Origin: Paralvinella palmiformis
Lineage: Eukaryota; Annelida; Polychaeta; Terebellida; Alvinellidae
Assembly: GCA_025642065.1 (NCBI GenBank)
Contig: JAODUP010000855.1
Span: 62,001-126,000, forward strand
Length of the DNA: 64,000 nucleotides
Reading direction: 5' to 3'
In this document: piece after piece, positions 49,099 to 62,815 of the stretch
Layout: every line of letters begins with the position of its first letter
How positions within the stretch are numbered: the first letter of the stretch is position 1
Notes under the pieces: generated by a model
Seen by the model: only the letters and a program-made list of their open reading frames with translations
What the model was told of the DNA's origin: nothing
The model's database searches: none
Made by a program: the position numbers and the translations under genes

Positions 49099-51453
49099 TT
49101 TGAGTAAGACAAATTTTCATCACTTTTCAGGGAGGGGAGATCATTCCAAAATCCAGCCCTTCAGTGCTGTTGGTGTTTTTTACAGTTTTTGCCATAGCCA
49201 CCATTATGCAATGTTTTATGTTCAGTGTTTTCTTCTCACGAGCTAACATGGCTGCTGCCTGTGCTGCCATTTTTTATTTTATTGGCTACTTGCCTTACTC
49301 ATTCTGTGTCAACTGGGAAGATGTTATGACCCTGTGGCAGAAGGGTCTAGCTGTGAGTACTAATTATCATACATAATCCATGTAAATGTTTTATGATTAT
49401 AATAATTTTGTTATAGTAGTCCACATAATCCAAAGAGGTACTAATATATGTATCTCTGTCTTAACTCAAGGACATTTAATATAGCAAACTCTACTTGTAG
49501 AACTGCGTTCAGAGGAGATTAGAAAAGCATTAACTCAATCCATCATTTAACATTTTTAATTATTTTAATTGCATTGTAAAGGCTTTTATTAAATTTACAT
49601 TATTATTATTAACTATTATTATTGATATGATGATAAATATACTAAATATTATATAAAAAATTACCTTCGGGATTGTCAACATTTATTAATATTTTCAGTA
49701 AATACACTATTTTAATAGATTTCACTACTGGTTTATAAATTTGAACATCCAACTGTCTTAATGTAAATATATTATTATCTTTATTGAGTTTGCTGATATT
49801 AATCTGTGAAAGTTACTAATTTTCTTTAAAAATATGATTTCTGGACATATTTCCTACAGATAGTGTGTGTGTGTGTGTGTGTGCATGCGTGTGTGATTAG
49901 GAGGTTAATTCCTTACATAATAACTTTGTAGTATCTTCTTCTCTAGTGTTTGGCATCCACAACAGCGTTTGGTTATGGTTGTTCATATATTGCTAAATAT
50001 GAAGAAGTTGGTGAGGGCATACAATGGTATAACATAGCCAAGAGTCCTGTGATTGGTGATCACTTTAACATGGCTAAAGTTCTTTTGATCATGTTTGGTG
50101 ATGCCATTATCTACTGGCTAATAACTTGGTATGTGGAGGCCATCAAACCAGGTTAGTAATGGTTTTTGGTTTCATTTATGAATGGAAACTTTTGTCCAGG
50201 TGTGAAAGTATTTCATCATAAGACAATCGTGATGGTAGAATCATTTAATTAATCAATTTACATACAGGTTATCAATATCAGTGAAAGAAGTTTGAATCTC
50301 AGGAAAGTCTTGCACCAGACTGAAATGCTTTTTCACCCTACTGGGAGATTAAAGAATAAAATTTAAACCTTACCTTGTAATGGTTTAATGTATAGTACTG
50401 TTTTAGTCCTTTGTTTGGTGTTTAATTCCTGTTCATTCTATGACTTGTAATATATTACATTTGTGTTCCAGGAGAGTTTGGTATGCCGCTGCCTTGGTAT
50501 TTCTGCTTCACAAGAACTTACTGGATGAACCAGCATCGTTCTCTGGACGATGTCACCTGCTCTTCTGGTGTGGAAATGGATGCTGAACAGCAAGGTATCA
50601 GGAATAACATTCTGCTTTATTCGCCATTTGTTTTGTTTACAGTTCTGAAATTAGATGTCTGCACCCAATGCGAGAATGCATTTAAACACAATTTAACTAT
50701 ATTGTTTGTTTTTAATTTTTTTCTTCAAATGCCATGATTAACTGCTGGGTAGAGATTTTATCTCATTTTAAGTATATTATGATATGAAAGTTTAAGCAAC
50801 CCATTTAATTTTTAATAATAAAATAAGTGATTTGCTAGTTTTAGAAGTGTTTAAATTGTATCTTAAGGAAACTTTGAGGATGAGCCAAGTCATCTGCCAG
50901 TAGGCGTAGCAATCAGAGGTCTACATAAGATTTACAAGAATGGTCACAAAGTTGCAGTTGATGGCCTAAATGTGAACTTTTATGAAGGTCAAATAACTTC
51001 ATTCCTTGGACATAATGGGGCTGGCAAAACTACTACAATGTAAGCTTTTTATTATGTTCAATAAAGGAACCTATTCTGTTTTAATCTGCGATTGTGACTG
51101 AGTCATGACTGAACGAATAAGTCTGTTTTTGTTTTGTTCACCCTTACTTACATTTAGGTCTATTCTGACTGGTCTCTTCCCACCTACTCAGGGCACAGCT
51201 TATATTTACAACCAAGATGTCCGTTATGATATCAACAGCATTAGGAAAAGTCTTGGCATGTGTCCTCAGCATAATGTCTTGTTCGATGGGTAAAGTTGTT
51301 TTTACAAATATGATAATTGCAGCATCTATAACAACATTTTTGCTGAAAGTTTCTCTCACAGAATAGCAGCTAATTTCATAAACTAACCTACAGCATCTAT
51401 TTGTCTCATTCTGTAGCCTAATCCATTTAAATGATACTACAATAAAACAGTGA

Positions 51454-51497
<44 letters not shown>

Positions 51498-54400
51498 CTA
51501 TAAATGCATAAAATATTCAAGCAGGAAAAGATCTAATATTGTTTTCAGTGATAGCTTTCAACACATTTCACTGCTGTTGTTATAAAATGCACTAGCTATA
51601 TTATTTTAAAGATGAAATATTGCGTGTATTATTCATAGATTGACAGTAGGTGAACATCTGTGGTTCTATGCCAGTTTGAAGGGTGTCAATACAGATACAA
51701 TAAAGGCTGATATGAAACAGATGATTAATGATGTAGAACTTGCTAATAAACAAAACGATTTAGCTAAAAACCTCTCGGGTAAGAATGTGATTTTTCTATT
51801 TCTGCATCAGATAAAATATGTATACACACACTCACGTACACACAAACATGATATCTTTTTGATGTGGTTTCATTTGGATTGCTTTGAAATACTATAAATC
51901 ATAAGACATATTTCTTGAATCGCAGGTGGCATGAAGAGAAAACTTTCAATAGCAATAGCATTTGTTGGTGGATCAAAAGTGGTTATTCTGGATGAGCCTA
52001 CAGCTGGCATAGATCCTTATGCGAGACGCTCAATCTGGGACCTTGTGCTTAAGTACAAGAAAGGTAAATCATCCATTATCTGGATATTGGAAAATAATTT
52101 GTGATTAGACCTACCAGTTTGTTTTACTTGCATGTGTGACATATATACCAAATTACTAGCATTGATAATTGGTGCTTATCTGTTGCCATTGCCGTTAAAT
52201 CTTCATTTTGGTTCATTTTTTCTATTTGGCATAACAATAACAGCAACATAACAAACTATCTATTCTTTTGATAGATCGCACTATCATACTGTCTACACAC
52301 TTTATGGATGAAGCCGATATTCTTGGCGATCGTATAGCCATCATATCTCAGGGTAAACTCTGCTGCTGTGGTACCAGCCTCTACCTGAAAGCTAGATTTG
52401 GTAGTGGCTATTCTCTCACACTAGTCAGAGCGGTGCAGAAAGAAACCAACAACAGAACAGAAGAAGATACAAGACCCAGCACAGCTACCAGCTCAAGGAC
52501 GCTGAATGATGTAAAGGTAGGATTGTATTTTATTACAGAAATTGTATGGACTTCATCACTGTCTTTTTGTGAATATGGGGAGATTCTGTAGTTTATAGAT
52601 GCATCTGCCTTTTTTTAACACACAGGAAACAGATGTTGACATATTTATTTGTGGTATGATACAAGACATAACTGCTGATGAATTTCTTTAAAAGTTGACC
52701 AAGAGAAGTAGTTACCATATATACTCGCGTAAAAGTTGCATTCGCGTATAAGACGTGCCTGATTTTAGGACCATTAACCCGTCCTGGAGTCAAACCCCTA
52801 TATAAGACGTACTAAAGTCAGCAATATTGATTCAAATCCCAAAAAATCATCATCACTCTCTTTACTGAACATCTGTTGTATTTGTTCTTGTGTCATGTCA
52901 TCATACATATTGTCCCCTTCTTCGTCAGTGTCAGATTTGTCATGCTGTTCAGTCCACAATACATCATCTTCTGTGCCATCTAAATCATTGCTGATTGAGC
53001 ACTTCTTGAATGATTTGGTAGTATATATGGTAGCTATTATTGAATAAAGTTGTGGTACAGTCATCGTTGATGTTTTAAATTGCCAGTTTTGTGGAGTTTT
53101 TATATTTTATGACGCTCCATAAGATATGCCATTAATTTTGGTGTTAAACATTGCGATTTTATGTTTTATTTATAACTTTAGAACATTATCAGCCAGTCAG
53201 TGCATGCATCTGTATCAGAAAGAGCAGTTTTCACTATTTAGCAGATTTCTGATAATTTTACAATTACTGTGATGAATTCTGTGATTTCTGTAAAGATACT
53301 GATGAATGAGTATTATCCTGTGAATACATTTTATCTTTGGGTACTAAGTTATTTGCAGTTCACAGCAAAACATCAAGCTGAAGTTGAAAATAATGTTGTT
53401 TTTCTAAATTTTGATTATATTCTTAATGGATGGTTATCCAAATTAGCAGTGCTTTACATAATATATGTTTACATGATGTGTTTTTAAAGATATCCTATAT
53501 TTCACCTGTTGATTTATCTCAGTCATATAGGCAATTACACATATCTGATTCTAAGCAAATGCTCATGAAACATCAGACTGACATTTGCCTCTATAAATTA
53601 TCCATGTTATGGTTCGGGTAATACATTTAAAACAAGATTAATAAACCTAGTTATTTACACGCCAAAAAGGATGATCAGATTAGTTGATCGAGTGAATTAT
53701 ATAAAATATAACAAAATCTAGTTGTTTAAAAAGTTTGGCATTGTCAGTCTGAAAACGTTAATACTTTTCAAACTGAAGATATCTTGCCATTTGCTAACCT
53801 GTTTAACAAACTACACTAACAGATACTTACAATCATAATACTAGGTCCTACATTAATGGCATCTCTGAGGTGATATTCTATAAGTCAAATATACTAAACG
53901 TCAAAGACATAATAAAAACAAGGAACTGTGTATGTGATAAGTTTTAACTTATGAAAAATGTTAAACATTTTAAGAGGTAGTTAAGAAGACATATTTCTTA
54001 TAATTAATTAGCTTACAATTAAAAATTATAAAGTAATATTTAACATTGTGAATATATTTGTTCTATTCATGAATTTAATATCCTACTTAGATATTCAACA
54101 TATACATACCATATACACTTGAGTATAAGTGAATCTCTAATATAAGATGTTGTCAGTATATCAGTCAATATTGTGGGATATAAGATGAGGGAGAATTTAA
54201 AACTTTTAAAAGATGTTATTTTCATTAAAAAATGCGTTTTCTTTTTAACCTGGCATGTTAAAATTATTAAGAACATCGAACAAGTGGTGGAGATATGTGT
54301 ATCTAGAATTGATTTCACAGCCAAAGGTATCGGCAATATTTATACATAAAACTAACTATGAAGACAGCTAATCAAGCTGAATTATTGGTCATTATTGCTG

Positions 54401-54609
54401 GTACTCACAGCTTTATGTTTTTAAACCATCGAATGAAACAGATTAAAATACAAAACTGTCACTGATAATTGTGAATTAAATTGAATTGTTTAGTAAAAAC
54501 TGGAGATCTAACTGGGTAGATCTATCGCTCACCAGACCCAGTGGCTTTTTTGGCTGACTTGTGTATAAGACAAGTAGGGAAGTTTTTTTATTTCTCCAAG
54601 GATTAAAAC

Positions 54610-54651
<42 letters not shown>

Positions 54652-54652
54652 C

Positions 54653-54690
<38 letters not shown>

Positions 54691-56731
54691 TTTTATTTTT
54701 CAGGAGCTTATCTTCAATATTAGAATTCTGATTCCTACATTTTCCTTTTCAATATTACAAATTTGTGCTTATGAAGTGTATTATTCTAAATACTATTTTA
54801 AGAATGGTTGGCGTTTAATTTAATGTACATTAGTGGGTTTGTGAAAAATACAGCCTGTGTAACTCCTGTGTTAAGATATTTCTACATTGTATAATTTTCA
54901 AGGTAGAGACCATCTACAAAAACCAGGAATATCTGAAGAATACAGTAGTATCTTAATCTTTAAAGACTGCAATGTTCCGAAATTAGATTTTAACATTGCA
55001 TTAATGGATATGTGTGCAGTCGCTTGCACTGAAATAAGTTTAGTTAATAATCCACATAAAACTATTTCAATTTATTACTTAGGTTGATGGTTGCTTTATT
55101 GATGGACAAGATGAAGGTGTGGCTGACTTGTCAGAAAAAAGTTGTATTAATATAAAAACAGGTGAGTGATTTATTATTGTCTTGAAATCTCTTGAAGAAA
55201 TATGCATTTTATAAAGTTTGAGAAGTGAGTGATGAATGATAATTAATACTTTATTGATACAGTGTTGCTGTTGGTAAACACATAGTTCTGTTTTTATTTC
55301 ATTAACGCAGCTGTTTAATATTTGATGTAAAATCTAATTCTTAGCTTTTCTAGATACTTTGTTTGTATATATAATCTAGCTCCATTATATAGTACTATAT
55401 GACAGAAACAAGCCATTGTGTCCTAGCTGAATTAAAACCATTGTATTGTGTTATCTATAGGAAAATACAACAAAATCATGATCCTAAGTGATGTGCTATT
55501 GTAATTATTCTCAAGTTCTCAAAACAGAGAAAATACGTAAGAAAATTTTGTGGCAAAAGTCATATGTTACCTCATTTCACTAATAATGCAGAGGGACCAA
55601 TACTATCCAACAACTCTTTATAATGCAGTTCATGTCCATGGATCCTAGACACAGCATTATAATGGAGCCATACTGTATTAGTATAGTGAAGTTTGTTGTG
55701 ATATAGTGTGGTTTAGTATTTTATAATGTAATGTAGTGTAATAATTACTGTATACCATTAATTGTCTGTTCTCTTTATTTCTTAGTGTGTTTCATCTGTA
55801 ATTTTTTATAACCTAATTAAAAAAAATTACACAGTTGCTTTTTATCATTATTTTAGGAAGCTTCAAGATAAATTTGTGTAAAATTCAATTTCTTACATTG
55901 TTGCACAATAAATACTTCTCCTCCATGCAGTAAAGATGACATTAAACCCTACACACTCAGTCTAACTTCTGCAGTAAGTTGGCACTCTTCAAATCAAAAT
56001 GTATTTGCCACTGAGTTTCATGAGATATGACAAGCCTTACACCCCCATATATACCTTATCCCTTTTTCACTACAAATACACATTATACATCTATTGGTGT
56101 GCTTTCATTTTGTTAATTAAAACAAATGTTATCCTTCACTACCGCTATTCTGATATCTCTCTGGTTATATAAGAACCTGGAGACTTTGAGAAAAAGCTGA
56201 CAACATTCATTAAGGACGTCATACCTGAGGCGACTCTGATAGAAAATATTGGAGCTGAGATAACGTATAACCTGCCAGGTGACAGACATCATACGGTTAT
56301 ATTTGAGGATCTGTTTAATGCTCTTGATGCCAATCTGACTGAGCTGAAGATATCTAGTTATGGAATATCAGATACAACACTGGAAGAGGTAAGACTGGAT
56401 GAGATTAATTTATTACATTTATCTGTTTTCAGTTCTTACGTTAGAAGTTACATCTTTTTTTATATTACAGTAATCGTTCGTTTGTCTTTTGCTCATTTAC
56501 AAAACTTATTCTGTGAGATATACATAATCCTGTAAGTTGTTCTTTTTGGATGACTGAGATCCATATTAAGAAAGTTTGAAACAGATACACAAATGTTTGA
56601 CCATAATTGCCTTTATAATTGATAAAATACCTGTTAGGTGTTAAATTAAAACTGTTTAGGTAACATTTTGTTCACAGATAGTAAATTCACACTTGGACTA
56701 AAATTAACATTAAAAGCTTATTGTTTTTTAA

Positions 56732-56773
<42 letters not shown>

Positions 56774-57848
56774 GTTTAGAGATTAGTAATTTTTATCATG
56801 TGAAGTGATCATTTATAGTCTTTAAGCTTTTTTTCTGTAGTTTGTTCTTACCCTTAGATATCCAAAGTATAGCTGGCTTAACATTAGGCATTTCTTGTCT
56901 GTTTTCTGCACTATGTTACAATTTTCTAGAATAGGACTTATATATCTACTGTTATTTGTTACTCTTGTTTACCAGGTTTTCTTAAAGGTAGCACAGCAGA
57001 CAGGAATAGATTCTGAATTGGAAGAAGAAAGCCAAAGACAACAGATGAGTCAGCTAACTGATGGTAAGCTTCTCCACGTCAATGGAAGTCTTTATTCTAT
57101 CTCGCAGTATCACTGGTAATTCTCTCTTTAGATGTCGAAATAATATATCAGTTCAATATTTTGAAATATTATTATTATTATTATTTTATCTGTTTAGAAA
57201 GAAATAATATTTTGCAAGATTATTAGTTCATGTATGTTTCTGGTGAACATGGTTATTTTATTGAAATAATTTATTCAAATCATAAATTCCATTTCCGTAA
57301 AAAAAATATAAAGTCAGTGAATCAGATTATATTGATATTTTATTAAAATAATTTGTGTTACCAGATTTGCATAATAATGGTATACAATTGAAGCGTAGAA
57401 GTTGGTCGTCGCAAAAACTCACCTATGGTGAAGCTCATTTAAAGTTTTGTCCCCAGGATAAGGGTTAAATGATATAAAATTACTATTGTGCAAACTTACA
57501 TGTGTTGCTATTTCAGTTGTATTGATATAATGAGACATACTAAAATTAAGTTTAAATTATTATTTTCTCTGGAAGTGTTGGCTTAAATCTGTCAAACATT
57601 GACTATTGATCTCTGTCATTCACTTCAGTCATACACATCAGTCACAAGAGTTGGTGAATTGATATTCTTAGAAGAATGGTTAAGGATTTTTTTTAATTCT
57701 TAAAACACAGATAAATGTAAAAATCAGCATATGTGTACTTTATTTCTCCAGTGATAATGGCATAACTTGGCAAAATTAGTGAAATCTGTATATTTTTTAA
57801 TATTTAGTTATTAATATTTATTGAATATGAAAATTTACAACTTGAAAT

Positions 57849-57888
<40 letters not shown>

Positions 57889-57891
57889 GCA

Positions 57892-57939
<48 letters not shown>

Positions 57940-60900
57940 CACATGAAACATATTTTAAATTTTAATAACTCCCATCTCATAATATTCCACATGTGGGCAT
58001 CTTGGCCAGTGTTATGTCATGAACTTCGTTTGTCTTTAAGTTCTTTTACTCTGTTACTTTATCACAACATTGTATAGTTCTTTAATTATTACACGACATT
58101 TTTAATATGTAACGTGTATTTATGTAACTAGGAGGCACCCTGGCTAGACCTATAACTAGAATGAGCTTCAGACAGAATAAAAAACGCAGCTTATTTGGTT
58201 TGAAAAAGAAGACAGCGAATGATCAGTTTGGATTGATCGATCCTAATGCCATTGATGACACAGGTCCGTTTGTGTGTGTATGTGTGTGTGCATGTGTGTG
58301 TGTGTATGTGTGTGTGTGCGCCTCTATGTGTGTGCGCCCACACATGCAAGATATATCCTGGTATATATCCATGAGTTTACTTTTTTCATTTGTGTACACC
58401 TTCATTCTTATCTTTTCTGATGCTATAATTATGTTACTGGATGTTTCTTTCTAAACAGTTTATAAAACTTTTAAATTTATACAGTAAGAAAATTTAGAAA
58501 TAGGAAATTTTGTTTATAGCATTTACAGCATTAATTGTTAGACCACTTCTTATAATATTCAGTGATAATATCCTCATGCTGTTTATATCCTGTTGTATAA
58601 GTCTTTTCCTCTGTTCGCATTCAACAGTATCTTACTTTCTATTAATGAATATTTAACTTACGTGCCAGGAGATTTTTGTAATCCATTTTTCTTTGGTGTC
58701 TAAAATAATTTCAGTATTGCACCTTGAAAACAACGTAACATGTCGTTTATACTTAAGTCGGAACTAATCTAATTTACATTACTTCACAGAAAACTCACCA
58801 TCAATGTCACTTTTAGCAAATAATCAAGACTGTCTTAGTAATCGAGGTAGGCCCCTCTTCATCTAACACAACTTATAGTTAAGCTCCTTGATCCTTTCAT
58901 TTTGGATCCAGGTTGTGGTTTCCTTTATATATACATCACTAGAATATCTAGTCCATGGAGTTTGTTGTATTGACTTGGGACTGAGTTCGGAAATTCAGTA
59001 CCGAGAGTATTTTTAAACAAGCAAATGTTTTAGCACTTGCAGGGTTCCCATAGTCATGAAAAATTGTGGAGAAATGTTATAATGAAAAGTCATGGGGAAA
59101 GATTATTTTTAAAAAGCCCAAAATGGTGGGAATGGTGTTAAAAGTAAAAACGTTTAACTGAAATGGCAAAATGTATTATTATCCCTGACTCAGGCCTGTT
59201 TCCACCCAACACACATCTTAACTCCCAATGGAACATACAACGCATGCTGCCATTAAAGGCACAAAGCATTACTCAAACACAGCCATCACATCCTGTCGGG
59301 TTCTCATTTTTATAGATGAGTGAACCAGTCGCCGCATGACAGCATTGCAACTCAGGAGTCTCGAACCCACGACCCTTCGGCTACGAGTCCCACGCTCTAA
59401 CTAACTGTGGCAGTCGTTCAGTTTCTATATTATGGTATACGTTAATGTTCTGATTTCTTCTTTCTACATATTTATGCACATAATCTGAGACACGAATGAG
59501 TATCAGCGGCCGTTTTTTATATTTACACAAAATTAGAAGACTAAAACAGTAAAAGTTGTTGTCTACCTTACATTCAGAGCTACGCATTATACTTATTTTA
59601 AATGAATATAACCTCCGATAGTGAATTGTATGTTCTCCGGATGTCTTTACCTGTCATGTATAGATACAAATCTTTCTTACTAAATCTTCTGTGTTTACAG
59701 CTACTAGTAATGATAAAAATGTCTGCTTCAAATTCCAGCCTAATAATATATGGGCCAATGAGAAATTTATTAGAGAATTTGATATTTTATTTATGTAACA
59801 TAGAAGTTATTTTGTCATGGAAGAGTCATAAAAGTTAGCTATTGGATTTCTGTGGGAACCCTGTGGGAACCCTGTGCTTCTTGCTTTGTAGACTTATTAA
59901 TTTTACTTTACTACTAATAGCAAAAATAAATATTTTATTATTTAATCTCCCAGGGACTGATTCATAATCACATCGTGCACATTGCTTTATCCTCTGCTGA
60001 TTGTTAATTTGTGTCAAATTATGATTATATAATAATATTATATTATTGTGTCTGGGTGTGATTTATCATTTCGACTTACACGTTTCTAGATAGATGTTTA
60101 CTTCCTTGCCTGATCACTCTCTGCCTTACGCATCTTTGTCAGTTTAATTGATTGATGTATTGTATGTATGCTAACATTAATAATAGGAATGGAACCACCT
60201 TTGTTAATATTTAGGCATGATAATGCCTGTTGAGTTGTCCTTTATGAAGTGCCTGTGGCATGCATACAATATTTACAGATCAGCTCAACGTATGAGATGC
60301 ACTAAAGAGATATATGTTGATGTATACTGCTAATAACAAATTACGCTGACTGTTTATTGTTGTTTTACTTTGCTAAAGAGCAGGGCCTGAAAAATCGGTT
60401 GCCCAAACGCCTGGGGCAAGTATATTTTCTTGCCGGGCTAGTGCTGATGGCCCATTCAGGCAAGTGCCTTTTGGAGACAAAAATTCACCAAATATCGTTT
60501 ATTTCTATACAAAATCATTTCCAAAGCCAATGTCAAATTTCTTTCTGTTAACACTTCTGGCATATGCTCGCATGCCTGATGAGAAAACCAATTTAAAAAA
60601 AATTCCTGCTGCATACCTATACTTATAATCCGCAATGCAAAGCTGGCTGTGAGTGCCATGCTATGCCTAAAGCAGAGATTCCATATACGCAGCATGCAAA
60701 TCCGAATGCGTATGCGACATTGTGGTAGTGTATGCGACATTGCTGTATCCATGTGTTTTTGACACCCATCTTAACTTCTGACCTATTTTTCTTGGGTAAG
60801 CCTGCCTGGACACCCAGATTGGATGGTTGAATCCAGAATTTTACAACCCGGTAGTAAAATTCTCAATTCTATCATCCGATTCACATTCGCACCAATCCGG

Positions 60901-61775
60901 CAATCGATACATGGAGCAATCCGTTTTGTCACATATGCAGTCGCACATGTGGAATCAAGTTCATATGTTTATATGTTTTCCATTTTTGGTTGGATTCACA
61001 TAGCGCATACGGCGTATATGGAATCTCAGCTTAAGACAACACACCACCTATTTAAATAGGGTCACTGATTAAAAGCTGTATTCATTGCAGTTCTTGGTAA
61101 TTTGAAATTTTATTTATATAGTGAGAATGAAAATGGCTACCGCTAATTCAGCCAAGCAGCAATGGGCTTCAGTGAATAAGCATTTCTTATCAAATACTTC
61201 TCTATTTGTCAATTTTTATTGCAAATAGATGTTTATATGTAGGCAGGTGATATATAGCAGATTTTTAAATAAATGATAATTTGGGATCAGGTGAAAATTT
61301 GTTGGGTAAGTGCATTTCCAATCTACTTACAACTGAATTGAAAAACAAATTCTGCCCCTGTAAAGAGCCATGAAGATCATTGATTACCTATATAAATTAG
61401 TGGTGACTTTAAGCCTACCAAGTACCTTTCACAACAAGAAGAGTTTTGATCAAATTGAAGCCAAGCCAGTAACTTTATTACACTGTGTTTAACACTTAGT
61501 TAGACAATACAAAAAAGGTAATTAGATTCAGATTCTGGGAAAGTTATGAATAGAGGTGGAATTTACCAGATTTTATGAAACAGTTATTGGTTTTTAGTGG
61601 GAGCAGAGAAGTTGTGTATATATTATATTTTGTGGTTCAGTAAATAAGTTCAATAAATATTTTAAAATTGGAGATGTGTGTGAACGTCAAAAAAGTGTGT
61701 GTGTGTGTGTGTGTGTTATAATGATAGTTAAGGCTAGGATATGATATTCCTTATAATAAGGAATATCATATGATA

Positions 61776-61835
<60 letters not shown>

Positions 61836-62777
61836 CTAACCTTAAACTTAATGTTGAGTTTATCTTAAATATTGACATTAGTAAATGACATTCAGTACAA
61901 AGCCACATATAATTATTTAACTATCCATATTGATGTTTATTTAGTTTCATGATTCATGGTTGTTATATAATGATCTTTTGGATGTAGACATTATATTTCT
62001 GCTCTATTACAGCTGCCTATATATTTATTAGTTTATCCATTGATGTTGATAGTGTTTAATGTTGCTTACTGTATACTAAATATAATGATTTCTAATTATT
62101 TTGCTGTTATTTTTGTGTTCTGGTTAAGTAGATTTTTGTGCTTTCCGTTCAATACAGATAGTGACTTTGAGAATGAGATGTTAAATCAGTTTGGTAAGTG
62201 CATGTGCTGAAATGGTCTAATTAGAAAATATGCATGTCTATTCATCCTTCCATTTGAACACAGACTGGACGTATACAAAAGAGAGAGAAAAAATTAAAGA
62301 TCAAAACACCTGTTTAATGATTTGTTTTGGTTGACTGACTGACTGACTTACCTAACTGACTTAATTAATTAATTAATTAATGATATAGAAAGACAGGCGT
62401 GTATATACAGATCATGCACACACATACACATGCATGCGCATACACATTTTGTTGCATCAACGATTAAAGTATGTTATTTATTTAATTGATTATTGTCTTT
62501 CGTTGTTGGGTACTAACATCCTGGTAGACATTATAAGTAACATTTCACTTCAGAATCAGCTGACTCTGGTATAAACATACCTCCTGATGTTATTACTCAT
62601 TGTAATGGAGCTGGCACCCACACACTAAATGGCTTACCACTTGTAACAAGACAGTTCTGGGCACAACTCGTTAAAAGATTCCATCATCTGACTAGATCAA
62701 AGAAAGCTTTCCTTGTTCAAGTAAGTTACTGAAACAATTGTATACGTGTACATGTGTGTGTGTACATGTGTGTGTGT

Positions 62778-62815
<38 letters not shown>

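Noticed and set aside
57804..57992. Tyr-Ile and Cys-Val repeat open frame on the minus strand
   Set aside because: Product of AC/AT microsatellites, without family resemblance. The same applies to the frames at 58223-58405 and 61687-61908.
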